Part shown: positions 11,593 through 22,820 of the stretch, piece after piece | Layout of the letters: every line of letters starts with the position of its first letter | Position numbering within the stretch: the first letter of the stretch is position 1 | NCBI GenBank assembly: GCA_019925795.1 | Contig: CM034307.1 | Coordinates: forward strand, 21,845,197 to 21,909,196 | DNA: 64,000 bases | DNA from: Dendrobium chrysotoxum | Taxonomy: Eukaryota > Streptophyta > Magnoliopsida > Asparagales > Orchidaceae | Direction of reading: 5' to 3' | Program-made: the position numbers and the translations under genes | Notes under the pieces: generated by a model | What the model saw: only the letters and a program-made list of their open reading frames with translations | The model's database searches: none | What the model was told of the DNA's origin: nothing

Positions 11593-13091
11593 TGATGTAG
11601 AACGAACAGTTAGCCATGATTAACAATTAGAAATTTGAAATTAATTCTAGCAAATAGAAAATCTGAAATTATTTTTGGGGGGGGGGGGATTCATTGGGGG
11701 GAGAATCAATTGGAGGGAGCAACGAGAGAAAGATGGAGAGAGAGGGGCCGGTGGTTAAAGGAGTGAGGAGGGGATGTGGGTGGGAATTAAGGGATTGAGA
11801 TAGATTGCCAATCAAAGCCAATCTAAATGGAGAAAGAGGCTTTAATGCAATTGTCTCTCTAAATTAAATTTGAATTTAATTGGCCTTGATTGGAGGGACT
11901 TCCTTAATATAACTTCTCTTATTTTAGGAAAGAATTTCAAATTCGAATTAAATTAAAATATGAAATTAAAACCTTCATAATTTAAGATGCATCACATATG
12001 GAAAGTAATCACTTAGGGATTTGAAATTGATTGGAAATATAATTAGGAGCCTTAATGGAAATATGATTTAGGGAGGAGAGAGATAGGGCCGGCGAAGATA
12101 CAGGAGGGAGAGGTGTCCACATTCATTGAATGTGGAGGGGCAATTAATGCTAATTAATCTCAGATTTTAATCAATCCAAGATTGAGGGGGGGGGGGGGTT
12201 CCTAAAATATATTAATTAATTTAAGAAAGGATTTGAATTTCAAATTCATTTGAATTTGAATTCAAAAATTTTCCAAATTAATATGAAACTAATTTAGAAA
12301 AGAGGGAAATTAAGGAGTGAATGGGATTAGGAAGGATTTCAAATAGTTTTCAAGCAAAGCCAATTTAATTAAAAGAGATTTAATGTTCATCTCTCTTTTA
12401 ATTTGAATTCAAATTTAAATTGATTTGATTGAGAAACTTTCTAAATATAACTCATGTTAAATTAGGAAAGAATTCAAATTTGAAATTGATTCAAAATTGA
12501 ATTAATTATTCTTCAAAATTTGTCATGATCTATTTTAGGAAAGTAGTAAGACTAGAAAAATTTGCAGGCAAAGGAGGGGAGATGTGGGCCGATGGCTTAG
12601 GAAAAGGGAGGGAGGCCGACGGCTAGGAGAAGGGAAGGAGGAGAAAAGGGAGCCGGTGGAGAAGATAAACCAAGAGCCTGGACGCTTCTTACGGCTGATG
12701 GGTATTACGTTGCTCTCACCTAGGGACTTCAAACCACGAGTCTGGATGCTTCATTCGGCTGGTGGGTAGTACGTTGCCCTCACCTTGAGACTTCCACTCA
12801 TAAGAACTCTCAAAGCTCTTAAGAACAAAGTGCAAGAATTTTTTTTCTTAATAACTATCCATCCCCTCAAAAGAAGAGGGGGCTATAAATAGCTAAAATA
12901 CAATAATAAGACAAATGACAAAAGTGCCTCCTAGGAACACATAGGCCTACTCCCTCAAGTGAGGGTAAAAACGAAAAAAATGCATAAATAAATCAAAATA
13001 CAAATAATAACTCAAAATAAAGTGGTACAATCCTGACCGTCGATCTTCGGCTCATCCTCTGATAAACGTTCGCTGTCGGATGTCCTCATCA
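11593..13091 (-). repeat. LTR copy 1 of the tandem-LTR element
   Basis: 1499 bp, begins tgatgtagaacgaac and ends gatgtcctcatca. It contains two G homopolymers (11677-11688 and 12186-12198), a direct duplication of a 64-66 bp block (about 12668-12795), and the TATA-like ctataaatag in the 12890 region. It lacks 17 bases near 12025 that the other copies have. As the element lies on the minus strand this is the 3' LTR. Confidence 0.88.
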
Positions 13092-13167
13092 TTCTCCCGG
13101 GGTGGAAAAAGAGCTTTACTCTGTCGAGTATGCATCCCGGGAATGTAACCATGCTATGATACCAAAC
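13092..13167 (-). other. 76-bp internal domain 1 with primer binding site
   Basis: The entire internal region between LTR1 and LTR2. On the minus strand, three bases after the LTR, it reads TGGTATCATAGCATGG (13164-13149), one base away from the TGGTATCAGAGC start used by initiator tRNA-Met primed elements. The other end, next to LTR1, ends gggagaa, a short purine-rich candidate for plus-strand priming. No coding capacity. Confidence 0.85.
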
Positions 13168-14677
13168 TGATGTAGAATGAACAGCTAGCCATGAATAACA
13201 ATTAAAAATCTGAAATTAATTCTAGCAAATAGAAAATTTGAAATTAATTTTGAGGGGGGGGGATTGATTGGGGGGAGAATTAATTGGAGGGAGCAAAGAG
13301 GAAAAGAGGGAGAGAGAGGGGCCGGCGGTTAAAGGAGTGGGGAGGGGATGTGGGAGGGAATTAAGGGATTGAGATAGGTTGCCAATCAAAGCCAATCTAA
13401 ATGGAGAAAGAGGCTTTAATGCAATTGTCTCTCTAAATTAAATTTGAATTTAATTGGCCTTGATTGGAGGGACTTCCTTCATATAACTTCCCTTATTTTT
13501 GGAAAGAATTTCAAATTCGAATTGAATTCAAATCTGAAATTAAAACCTTCCAAATTTAAGATGCATCACATATGGAAAGTAATCAATTAGGGATTTGAAA
13601 TTCTTTAATGGATATTGATTGGAAATGTAATTAGGAGCCTTAATGGAAATAGGATTTAGGAAGGACAGAGATAGGGCTGGTGAAGATAGAGGAGAGAAAG
13701 GTATCCACATTCATTGAATATGGAGCGGCAATTAATGCTGATTAATATCAGATTTTAATCAATCCAAGATTGAAGGGGGGGATTTCCTAAAATATATTAA
13801 TTAATTTAAGAAAGGATTTGAATTTCAAATTCATTTGAATTTGAATTCAAAAACTTTCCAAATTAACATCAAACTAATTTAGGAAAGAGGGAAATTAAGA
13901 AGGGAAGGGGACTAGGAAGGATTTCATATAGTTTTCAAGCAAAGCTAATTTAATTAAAAGAGATTTAATGTTCATATCTCTTCTAATTTGAATTCAAATT
14001 CAAATTGATTTGATTGAGAACAATTCCAAATATAACTAATGTTAGATTAGGAAAGAATTCAAATTTGAAATTTATTTAAAATTGAATTAATTATCCTTCA
14101 AAATTCGTCATGATCTATTTTAGGAAAATAGTAAGACTAGAAAAATTTGGAGGCAAAGGAGGGGAGATGTGGGCTGGTGGCTTGGGAAAGTGGAGGGAGG
14201 CCGACGGCTAGGAGAAGGGAAGGAGGAGAAAAGGGAGTGGGTGGAGAAGATAAACCACGAGCCCAGACACTTGCTGTGGCTAATGGGTAATAGATTGCCC
14301 TCACCTAGGGACTTCAAACCATGAGCCCGGACGCTTCCTCCGGCTGGTGGGTAGTATATTGCCCTCACCTAGGAACTTCCACTCTTATAAGAACTATCAA
14401 AGCTCTTAAGAACAAAGTACATGAATTTTTTTCTTAATAATCATCCATTCCCTCAAAGGAAGTGGAGGGGGTTATAAATAGCCAAAATGAAATAATAAGA
14501 CAAATGATAAAAGTGCCCCGTGGGATCACATAGGCCTACTCCTTTAAGTGAGGGTAAAAACGAAAAAAATGCATAAATAAATTAAAATATAAATAATAAC
14601 TCAAAATAAAGTGATACAATCATGGCTGTCGTTCTTTGGATCCTCTAATAAATTTTCACGGTCGGATGTCCTCATCA
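13168..14677 (-). repeat. LTR copy 2 of the tandem-LTR element
   Basis: 1510 bp with the same ends as copy 1 and the same internal 64-66 bp duplication (about 14250-14378). Shorter G-runs than copy 1. It is shared by both internal domains, acting as 5' LTR for one unit and 3' LTR for the next. Confidence 0.88.
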
Positions 14678-14753
14678 TTCTCTCGGGATGGAAAAAGAGC
14701 TTGACTCTGTCGAGTACGCATCCCGGGAATACAACCATGCTCTGATGCCAAAC
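14678..14753 (-). other. 76-bp internal domain 2 with primer binding site
   Basis: Same length as internal domain 1. On the minus strand it reads TGGCATCAGAGCATGG (14750-14735), three bases from LTR3. Relative to the tRNA-Met consensus this copy has C for T at the fourth base but keeps CAGAGC intact. The LTR2 side ends cgagagaa. The two domains differ by several substitutions but not in length. Confidence 0.85.
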
Positions 14754-16270
14754 TGATGTAGAACGAACAGCTAGCCATGATTAACAATTAGAAATCTGCA
14801 ATTAATTCCAGCAAATAAAAAATCTGAAATTAATTTAGGGGGGGTGGATTGATTGGGGGGAGAATTAATTGGAGAGAGCAAAGAGGAAAAGAGGGAGAGA
14901 GAGGGGCCGGTGGTTAAATGAGTGGGGAGGGATGTGGGAGGGAATTAAGGGATTGAGATAGATTGCCAATCAAAGCCAATCTAAATTGAGAAAGAGGCTT
15001 TAATGCAATTGTCTCTCTAAATTAAATTTGAATTTAATTGGCCTTGATTGGAGGGACTTCCTTAATATAACTTCTCTTATTTTAGGAAAGAATTTCAAAT
15101 CCGAATTAAATTAAAATCTGAAATTAAAATCTTCCTAATTTAAGATGCATCACATATGGAAAGTAATCAATTAGGGATTTGAAATTCTTTAATGGACATT
15201 GATTGGAAATATAATTAGGAGCCTTAATGGAAATAGGATTTAGGGAGGAGAGAGATAGGGCCGGCGAAGATAGAGGAGAGAGAGTGGTGTCTACATTCAT
15301 TAAATGTGGAGGGGCAATTAATGCTAATTAATATCAGATTTTAATCAATCCAAGGTTGAAGGGGGGATTTCCTAAAATATATTAATTAATTTAAGATAGG
15401 ATTTGAATTTCAAATTCATTTGAATTTGAATTTGAATTCAAAAATTTTTCAAATTAATATCAAACTATTTTAAGAAAGAGGGAAATTAAGGAGGGAAGGG
15501 GACTAGGAAGGATTTCAAATAGTTTTCAAGCAAAGCCAATTTAATCAAAAGAGATTTAATGCTCATATCTCTTTTAATTTGAATTCAAATTCAAATTGAT
15601 TTGATTGAGAAACTTTCTAAATATAACTCATGTTAAATTAGGAAAGAATTCAAATTTGAAATTGATTCAAAATTGAATTAATTATCCTTCAAAATTCATC
15701 ATGATTTATTTTAGGAAAGTAGTAAGACCAGGAAAATTTGCAGGCAAAGGAGGGGAGATGAGGGCCGGTGGCTTGGGAAAGGGGAGCGAGGCCGGTGGCT
15801 AGGAGAAGGGAAGGAGGAGAAAAGGGAGTCGGTGGAGAAGATAAACCACGAGCCCGGAAGCTTCCTACGGCTGATGGGTAATATGTTTCCCTCACCTAGG
15901 GACTTCAAACCAGGAGCCCGGACGCTTCCTGCGGCTGGTGGGTAGTACGTTGCCCTCACCTAGGGACTTCCACTCTCATAAGAACTCTCAAAGCTCTTAA
16001 GAACAAAGTGCAAGAATTTTTTTTCTTAATAATCATCCATCCCCTCAAAAGAAGAGGAGGTGGTTATAAATAGCCAAAATACAATAGTAAAAAAAATGAC
16101 AAAGTGCCCCCTAGGGTCACATAGGCCTACTCCCTCAAGTGAGGGTAAAAACAAAAAAATGCATAAATAAATCAAAATACAAATAATAACTCAAAATAAA
16201 GTGATACAATCATGGCCATCGATCTTCGGCTCTTCCTCTGATAAACTTTCACGGTCGGTTGCCCTCATCA
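14754..16270 (-). repeat. LTR copy 3 of the tandem-LTR element
   Basis: 1517 bp, begins tgatgtagaacgaac and ends gttgccctcatca. It carries the 64-bp direct duplication (15843-15970) and the TATA-like block at 16064-16075, which on the element's own strand reads ctatttataa. This is the 5' LTR in minus-strand orientation. Confidence 0.88.
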
Positions 16271-16275
16271 GTAGG
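16271..16275. repeat. 5-bp target-site duplication, right (gtagg)
   Basis: Partner of 11588-11592. The gag remnant resumes immediately after it. Confidence 0.9.
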
Positions 16276-16706
16276 ACCAGAAATACCAAGAGAGGGGAGC
16301 CTGGGCAAGCAATTCAGGTGGTTCTTACAGGATAACTACCACTCTTCTAGCACTCAAGAGTCCTGCAACAAGAAATCTTCGTGAGACTCATAGGGAAAAG
16401 CCAATAGGAGGCAGTGGGGGCAACTTCAAAAGACTGATTAAGAAGGAGATGCAAGAGAAGAGGGCAAAGGAACTATGCTTCAGGTTTAATGAAAAGTATA
16501 CTCCAGGGCATATGTGTAGGGTCCGAATTCTTCAGGTTCTCACCGTTTGTGATGACGAGGAAGCTGAGGAGGGAGGTGAGAGTGAGGTAGAAGGAGAGAT
16601 AGAGGACAAGCTGCATCTGGATGTGGCGGAGGTATCCCTGAACTCAGTGGTAGGATTCTCTCCGAATCATATTATGAAAGTGAAAGGGGAAATACCAGAC
16701 AAGTAG
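16276..16706 (+). pseudogene. Ty3/gypsy gag 3' part and start of protease
   Basis: Continuation of the gag interrupted at 11587. From about 16430 the frame reads RLIKKEMQEKRAKELCFRF, then NEKYTPGHMC, the nucleocapsid knuckle of plant gypsy elements. Its second Cys is replaced by Phe (C-x2-F instead of C-x2-C). An acidic stretch follows (EEAEEGGESEVEGEIED), then VAEVSLNSVVGFS and MKVKGEI, which normally leads into the protease. The frame stops at 16706 and no protease catalytic motif follows, so the element is truncated here. Confidence 0.85.
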
Positions 16707-19700
16707 AGCTTGAGGAAAATCAGGAGCGAAATTTGAACAATTTAAATTTTATCAAAATTGCAATTTTTTTGTGAATTTAAGAGGCATATTTCATTGTAAG
16801 ATATTTAATGAAAAAAGTTCTCATTTTTCTTTCTAATTAGGTTGATATAGAGATCATATTGTTAATGACAGTGTTGATAGATTATGCATAATTGTTTGAT
16901 ACCCAAATAACTTTTGATGAATTTTTGAAGTTCAAATGAATTTTAAATGAGTTAAATTCATTTTTAGTTTGAATTCTCTCATGTTCTCTTTAAGAAACGT
17001 GCAACATCTGTCTAATTGCTTGAGATTTGATGTTTATGAATCATGTGTTAATAACTAGCCCTTTTAGCTAACGTCCCATTGAATGGGCATTTGGGTAGAG
17101 AACAACTCCTCAGACATGTTGTCATGTTTCAATTGGAGCTCAAGTTAAACTTTTTTAAAAATCTTTTTAAGTTTGTTTTTGATCATTTTAAGTATGATCT
17201 TCACTGTTCTTTGAGAATTTTTTTCTTCTTAACTTTGTCATAGTTCATTAAGGTTCTTGTTTGTGCGAGTCACCATGGGACTTGATAATTTTGCCAAGGA
17301 GGTGCTCCAAATGATATTTCACAAAGACGGTCATCTCCACATCTCACCCACACAAGTTTGACATGGTTTTGTGTCACTTTCCAACATCACTTGAGGTCTC
17401 TTCAAAATCTCAAGCAACTATGGCATGGAAAGCATTGATAAATACCAACAACAAGCTAAGCATAGTGCTACATGTCCTTGGGCACAAGGACCCAAGGTGA
17501 CATACAGATTTATGTAGGTTGTTTTGTCGAGCATGAGAGCTTGATTATGATCTTTGTGAAGTTGGAAATGCTAAGCCCTCAGATGTAGAGACTTAAAGTT
17601 GATGTTTGCAATCCCTTGAATAAAAGTAGTGGGAAGGTATTTGGGTGCTACTAGATTAGTTGATAATGCTGAACCCTTGCCCAAGGTGGTCGTCTTTGTC
17701 GCTGAAAACGAAGAAGATGGCGATGCCTACCTCTTGGAGGGGCTCCTTCTTCTTTTTTTGGTTGTCAGCATCGCCGGCCTTCTAGATAGGATTCTCTCTT
17801 TTGCATGGGAACTCTCATGTTCATACTTATGGAACCAAATGACAGGGAGGCTGTTGTTGGTCTTAGTTTTGAGGCCTGCACGAAGAGAAAAGTGCTCTTT
17901 ATGAAACAAAGCATTAGAGGGCCTTTTAGGAGTCACTTTGAAAACCCATTAAAAGGTGGAGAGAATGAGTTTCCTAATTGGAGGATGTTTTTTCTGCCTC
18001 ATTTCTAGCTTTTGTGGGTGTGAAGTTAGGTGCTTTGTACTTCATGTTAAGGTGTAAAGGAGGAGAGAAGGTTTCCAAAAATTGTTCAGAATGGGAGATG
18101 ACATTGTTAGGCCAACAACCCATCAATAAGCTGATCTACAAGGGTTGGTTGGTGTCAAGGGTGCCAAGAGCTGACCTGAGAGCTTGGAATATCAAGGCGA
18201 GAATAGATGGTCGGGTAAAGTTTTTAACATGTATTTACAATATTTCATAAATTTCTTATTAATAAGTCCAAACATAGCAAAAGAGTCATTAAATCACAAA
18301 ATTCATTATTTTTTAGCAAAGCAATAGGTCTAATACGGTTATGCTAGAAATTCTAAATACCATTTACTTGTAGTGCCTTATTTATGATCATCCATGTCAA
18401 TGGCGCACGTTTTGATGCGTCATACATACAATGCTATTTGTTTGGTGCAACACAGTGCATCAAAATAGTGCGTGCTTTTTGACCATGCACGAGCAATGAC
18501 GCATGGCACAAGACGCAAATAACGCTATTTTGTTAATATGGTATACATTTTAAATTATAATTAAAGTTTTTAAGGTTTACATGTTAATATGACAATTAAT
18601 TTTTAATTAATTAAATATTAAATTAATAAAATATAAAAAAAAATTTAAAGGATTTAACTTTTTTGTAGGATTTGAAGCTATCATTTTTGCTATTTGGCAG
18701 GATTTAGGTTAAATTATGCTTAAATTGTGCTCAAATCAATTGATGTAAGTTTCTATAAGATTTAAAGTTATCATTTTTTGTGTTTGGCAGAATATTTATG
18801 CTTAAATTTTGCGCTAATCAACGTATTATTTGTTATGTAATGATATTATATATATATATATATATATATATTATTTTAGATTGTGCGCCTTGAGTTATTA
18901 GTATAGCTAGGTATATAAATCATACCTCTACGTTATAATAACATAAAGGAATTTAAAAAACAACATTTGCTTGTTAAAGTAAATAAATTCAGATAAAATT
19001 ATTTGACAATTCATTTTATTCAAAATGACCATAGAGTACTTGAAGAATTCTTTTGTATAGTAATAATGAATGGAAAAAAATAATATCTTATCTAATTTTT
19101 ATATAATATATCTATCATACAAGCATCTATTAATTTGTGCCATCTAAGATATTTTAATATCAATACCTTTTTTTTTTTTAAATTTATGTGTGGGTATGTT
19201 AACATCCCCAGGTAGTACCATGAAGATTTGAACTCTATCAATTAACATGCAAATGCAAGTACTTCTTTATATATATATATTTTCACATTTTTTGTCATTA
19301 AATAATTTTTGTTAGTGTATAAGATAAATAACTTAAGCATAATATTGAGACCTATAGCATTTATTTGAATATGACCAAACATTCAAAAGTGAAGATAAAT
19401 CATAAGTAACATGCAATAAAGTTTGATTGGACTAATATGAATATCATTTAATACGTTTGATTTAGATGAAACTAATATGAATATCATTTAATGTAGTTGA
19501 TTTAGATGAAACAACATAACCAATATAATTAAGAAATAAAAGTACTCACCTCAACTTCATAAGTTTTGCTTATTACATAGTTTAGTTGTCGCGCCTCTTA
19601 ATTTTATATATATAGACACACACACTTACATGCATACATGCATAAGATTTTGATTAATTTTAATAAATTTTCCTTTTAACTACCTAGATATACTTCAATC

Positions 19701-20400
19701 TCTTTTTAACCTAGTTTTCTCTTAACACTAATTTGCTCTCTTTATTTAACTATGTTTCTCTTCCATTCAGATACAAATCATATTTAGTTAATTTTTTACT
19801 CTTATTCATGTCCGTAAACCATTGTTACTACTAGCCAATTTTTAATTCAATTATTGGATTATCATTATTATTGTATTATTTAACTTTTAATTTTTATTTC
19901 AAATATACAATTTAAATATCAATCTTTTTACATATTTTTAACTTAATTTTTAGCTTAATGTTCACCTTATCAACTATCATTAGAATTTACCTTTCAGTTT
20001 ATTTTAAATTATACCCAACATAATACTTAATGTTCTTTACTATAATTTACTTTCTTTAACATAGTTTGTACTTCTACTCATTTAACTCTTATTTTTATTC
20101 ATATCATCAATCATCATCAACCCTTAAATTCTCCAAGGTAATTCCTAGCATATTTTATTCAAATAAAATTACCTTGTACTATTATTTTTTTGCTTTAGGC
20201 TATTACTTCCAACTTAAACTTAAAATATTTCAAATCTGACTTTAGATACATAAAAATCTAGATGAAAGTAGGCTTAATGATTTTGATAAATATCAAATTT
20301 CATCATATAGAGATTTGATACATGAGTACTGTTCCTTATTTCTTCATACCTCAATCTTCTTTCACTATTTTACTTATATTCTTCCTCATACAAAAACCGT
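16707..20400. other. Unassigned AT-rich sequence
   Basis: No recognisable gene. Weak open stretches at 17629-17904 and 17978-18250 match no family I know. An AT microsatellite lies at 18847-18871. A small imperfect inverted repeat lies near 18392-18482 (gcgcacgttttgatgc against gcatcaaaatagtgcgtgc). The rest is low-complexity AT-rich DNA. Confidence 0.5.
18847..18871. repeat. (TA)n microsatellite
   Basis: About 12 TA units. Confidence 0.9.
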
Positions 20401-20439
20401 AAACTAGTTGGATATGTGTAGCTTACATTGGACAAGGTC

Positions 20440-21500
20440 ATGGTCATTACATTGTAAGATGATATTGGTTGAGGTTAGGGATCTTCATTGGCTTGGCCAA
20501 GTGGAAAATGCTCGTAAACTTAGCCCAATTGGTTTGGCAAAGGCCCAATTTGGTCGATCGATTAGGACCAATTGTCCTTAGCATTGGGATGGGAGGCCAC
20601 TTAATTAGGTTCAGAGTTCCGTTGAGCCAATTAAGCCATGCCATGGGTAATTGTGCCCATTAGGGTTAAACGAGCCATTCATGCTAGTTGAAGCTTTCCA
20701 TGGAAAATTAGGCCCAATTAAGCCATACTAAGTCTGAGAGGTTGATTAATTAGCACTACATAGACATAGAAGACCTAATTTGACTTGGCTAGGTAGGGCA
20801 TCCCTTAACTAAACCATGGAATTATAAGACTAAGGCTTCATTTGTGATAGCTTTAGACTACTGCTTTTTCTCTGCTTTCAAGAGATTTTTGTACTAAAAA
20901 GCAGCTTTACAAAGCAGTAAGAAAGCCGTCTCAAACGAAGCCTAAGTCAAGCTATTGGGTTAATTAATGGGGTAGTTGACCTGATAAGGACCAATTGAGT
21001 CCATGTAGTCAACATAAGGTCTGATTGGCTCAATCGATTAAACTGAGATTAAGCTTGGGTTGATCGGGAGCACTTGGGCCATATACGTCCTATTGAGGTC
21101 AACTGATTGCACTTAAATCAATTAAGATCCAACTAGGGTAAAGGCTGAACCAAGATAAATAATGACCAAAATAATTTAGTACGATCCGTTAAGGGGTTTT
21201 ACTTGGTCAACCCAATAAACTAGAATCGAGATGGGGTCAATTAGGACCGAGAGAGCTCACTAGAACCACTTTAGGTTACCTATGGTTGACTGAATCTCTT
21301 GGGATCAATTTAGCTCAATTAGGGGCAATGGGGCCAGCTAGGGTCCAGCCTGGGAAATTGAGATTGCTTGGTCATCCATGGTTATGTTAGGTCAACTGAG
21401 ACCAAATGGAATTGATTGAGTCAACTAGGCCTGTACTATATTAAGTGGGTTCACACTAGATCATCATAGTGGTTCACTTGGACCATTTCAAGTCTATTAA
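20440..21500. repeat. Region of repeated ccaatt-type words
   Basis: About 1 kb in which short words such as cccaatt, gaccaatt, ccaattaag, caattga and ggtcaac recur on both strands at irregular spacing, giving many weak inverted pairs. No coding potential was recognised. In style it resembles the candidate LTR at 59.5-60.5 kb and the hairpin array at 9.1-10.9 kb, but sequence identity is not evident. Confidence 0.4.
20831..20944. mobile_element. Small TIR element (hAT-like MITE), 114 bp
   Basis: Imperfect terminal inverted repeats: left taaggcttcatttgtgatag, right end reading inward taggcttcgtttgagacggc. Interior is a tight hairpin rich in gcagc and gctttt words. Two elements with related ends lie at 45647-46073. 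No clear target duplication was found, so the superfamily is a guess from the ends. Confidence 0.65.
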
Positions 21501-22440
21501 AATTATTGGTGTTATGATGGTTGTACACTAGTTTGTAACTGTATGGAACTGTATACAGTAATTAAATTAAGTTCCAATGATAAATTAGTTGGGCTAGGTC
21601 ACAGAATCATCCAGGCTCAATGTACCTTTGAGATTATAAGAGGTTAACAATGTAGTAAGTTGCAGTCAACTTAATCTCTCATACTTAAGTAATTAATTGT
21701 GCACTTTATTACGTCTCTAGCTCCTTTTTCCACACACCCCTTCAAGCACCAAAACGAAAATAAGAATGGTTTTGGCTCCTTTGCAAGTTTCTTTAATACC
21801 AAGTAACGGAGATTCACAATAGACATTGCTCCCAAGGGAAGGTATGGGGTTTTAATCCCTAAGAAAAAAAGTAATGGAGATTCACAGCAGTCCTTTTTGA
21901 GTTCTTCTCAGTTTTTGCCTAAAACTGGAAAAAGGGTTGAGGAGAGGGAGGGAAAGAGGGACAGGTGGAATAAGAAGTGAGGCGGGGTCAGCCAAGAGCT
22001 AATGTAGAGTGGAGCCGAGTTAGAGGGCAACGATAAGCTTTTTTCCATTCATAAAACATCATATAACTTAATACAAGCACAAGAACTTGAATAGATGAGA
22101 GTTCATAATCTAAAGACCAGATTATCCAAAACAAATGAAATAATGGCCATGATATTCAAATACTTCGAAACGCAAATCAAACATAAAATAAACATTAAAT
22201 ATGCTGGTCTTATAGATTTTGATAAGGGAAGGGTCAGTCATGCTTCAGCATCACAAGTCGCTTTTATTTTTACTTTCAGTAATACATCTTAAGCTTTAAT
22301 GATAGTTTTGTTTGATAGATGCTTGATATTTCTTTTAACTAAAATTCAAATTAGCTTTTTCACCTTGATATGCATGCAGAAAAACAGCAATGCATCTTCC
22401 CTGATGCTTGTTAGATTAATAATTGTCTGTGTATTTGCAG
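21500..22440. other. Unassigned sequence before the first recognised exon
   Basis: No gene recognised. It precedes the 3' splice site at 22440 and is presumably intron of the DUF1664-like gene. Confidence 0.45.
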
Positions 22441-22515
22441 GTTAATGGGGTGAAAACTGATCTTTCCCAAATCGGATTTGATATCCAGGAAATTCAATAT
22501 TTGTTATCTGGATTG
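22441..22515 (+). CDS. DUF1664-like protein, exon A (first recognised)
   Basis: A 75-nt exon bounded by a gtatttgcag acceptor and a gttag donor, phase 0 at both ends. It encodes VNGVKTDLSQIGFDIQEIQY and LLSGL. The DLSQIGFD...SGL pattern is what I know from plant DUF1664 coiled-coil proteins, where it follows the predicted helical region. Upstream exons, which in the family encode an N-terminal hydrophobic segment and a coiled coil, were not recognised. The protein's biochemical role is unknown. Exon status is strong because five consecutive exons splice in one frame; the family name is less certain. Confidence 0.8.
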
Positions 22516-22625
22516 GTTAGTCCGTAATCATCATCCATATCTGTGTTTCTTGGTCAGTCTTAACATTGTTTCTCTAACTCATCAGTGACAGTGCTAACTT
22601 TAATAGTATTTCTCTTATGCACAAG

Positions 22626-22658
22626 GAGGGGAAGATGGAACTCCTAGAGAGCAAGCAG
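22626..22658 (+). CDS. DUF1664-like protein, exon B (33 nt)
   Basis: Micro-exon between a cacaag acceptor and a gtttgc donor, encoding EGKMELLESKQ. It fits the family pattern G-x-K-x-x-x-L-E-x-K-Q, followed by D from the next exon. Phase 0 on both sides. The reading frame also opens into the flanking introns, so the boundaries rest on the splice sites and family pattern. Confidence 0.75.
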
Positions 22659-22739
22659 GTTTGCATTATGCATGGTTGTGTGGCAGTAGCATTCATGAGA
22701 TGTTCCTCTTTAACTGTATTGTTTCTTATTGTGGTGCAG

Positions 22740-22820
22740 GATGCAACTAATTTAGGCATCTCGTATCTATGCGAAATTGCTGGTGGAATTAAAGATGGGC
22801 TGCATACGAAATTTATTCAG
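22740..22820 (+). CDS. DUF1664-like protein, exon C
   Basis: 81-nt exon between gtggtgcag and gtattt, phase 0, encoding DATNLGISYLCEIAGGIKDG and LHTKFIQ. The segment resembles the family's D-x-A/T-N-x-G-x-x-Y-L-C motif. It is followed by the 22-kb intron. Confidence 0.82.

Larger units (their letters stand above)
11593..16270 (-). mobile_element. Non-coding LTR retrotransposon, LTR-76bp-LTR-76bp-LTR
   Basis: 4678-bp insertion with TG...CA ends and a gtagg TSD. It consists of three direct copies of an LTR of about 1.5 kb (11593-13091, 13168-14677, 14754-16270) separated by two spacers of 76 bp. The spacers carry a primer binding site for initiator tRNA-Met on the minus strand, which sets the orientation, and a purine-rich end next to the other LTR. 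No gag or pol is present. The LTRs have diverged from one another with substitutions and indels, for example a 17-base gap in LTR1 near 12025. A three-LTR chain most likely arose by recombination between LTRs of two element copies. It lies inside a gypsy gag. Confidence 0.9.

Noticed and set aside
12535..12769. Overlapping ORFs on both strands inside LTR1, repeated in LTR2 and LTR3
   Set aside because: They recur only because the LTR is repeated; composition is that of the G-rich LTR and the frames are not conserved between copies.
17629..18250. Two plus-strand ORFs with hydrophobic stretches
   Set aside because: No recognisable domain, no splice or promoter context, interrupted in relation to one another.
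22095..22150. Possible extra upstream exon of the DUF1664-like gene (RVHNLKTRLSKTNEIM)
   Set aside because: It faintly resembles the coiled-coil segment of the family, but no donor site follows and the frame continues into low-complexity sequence.
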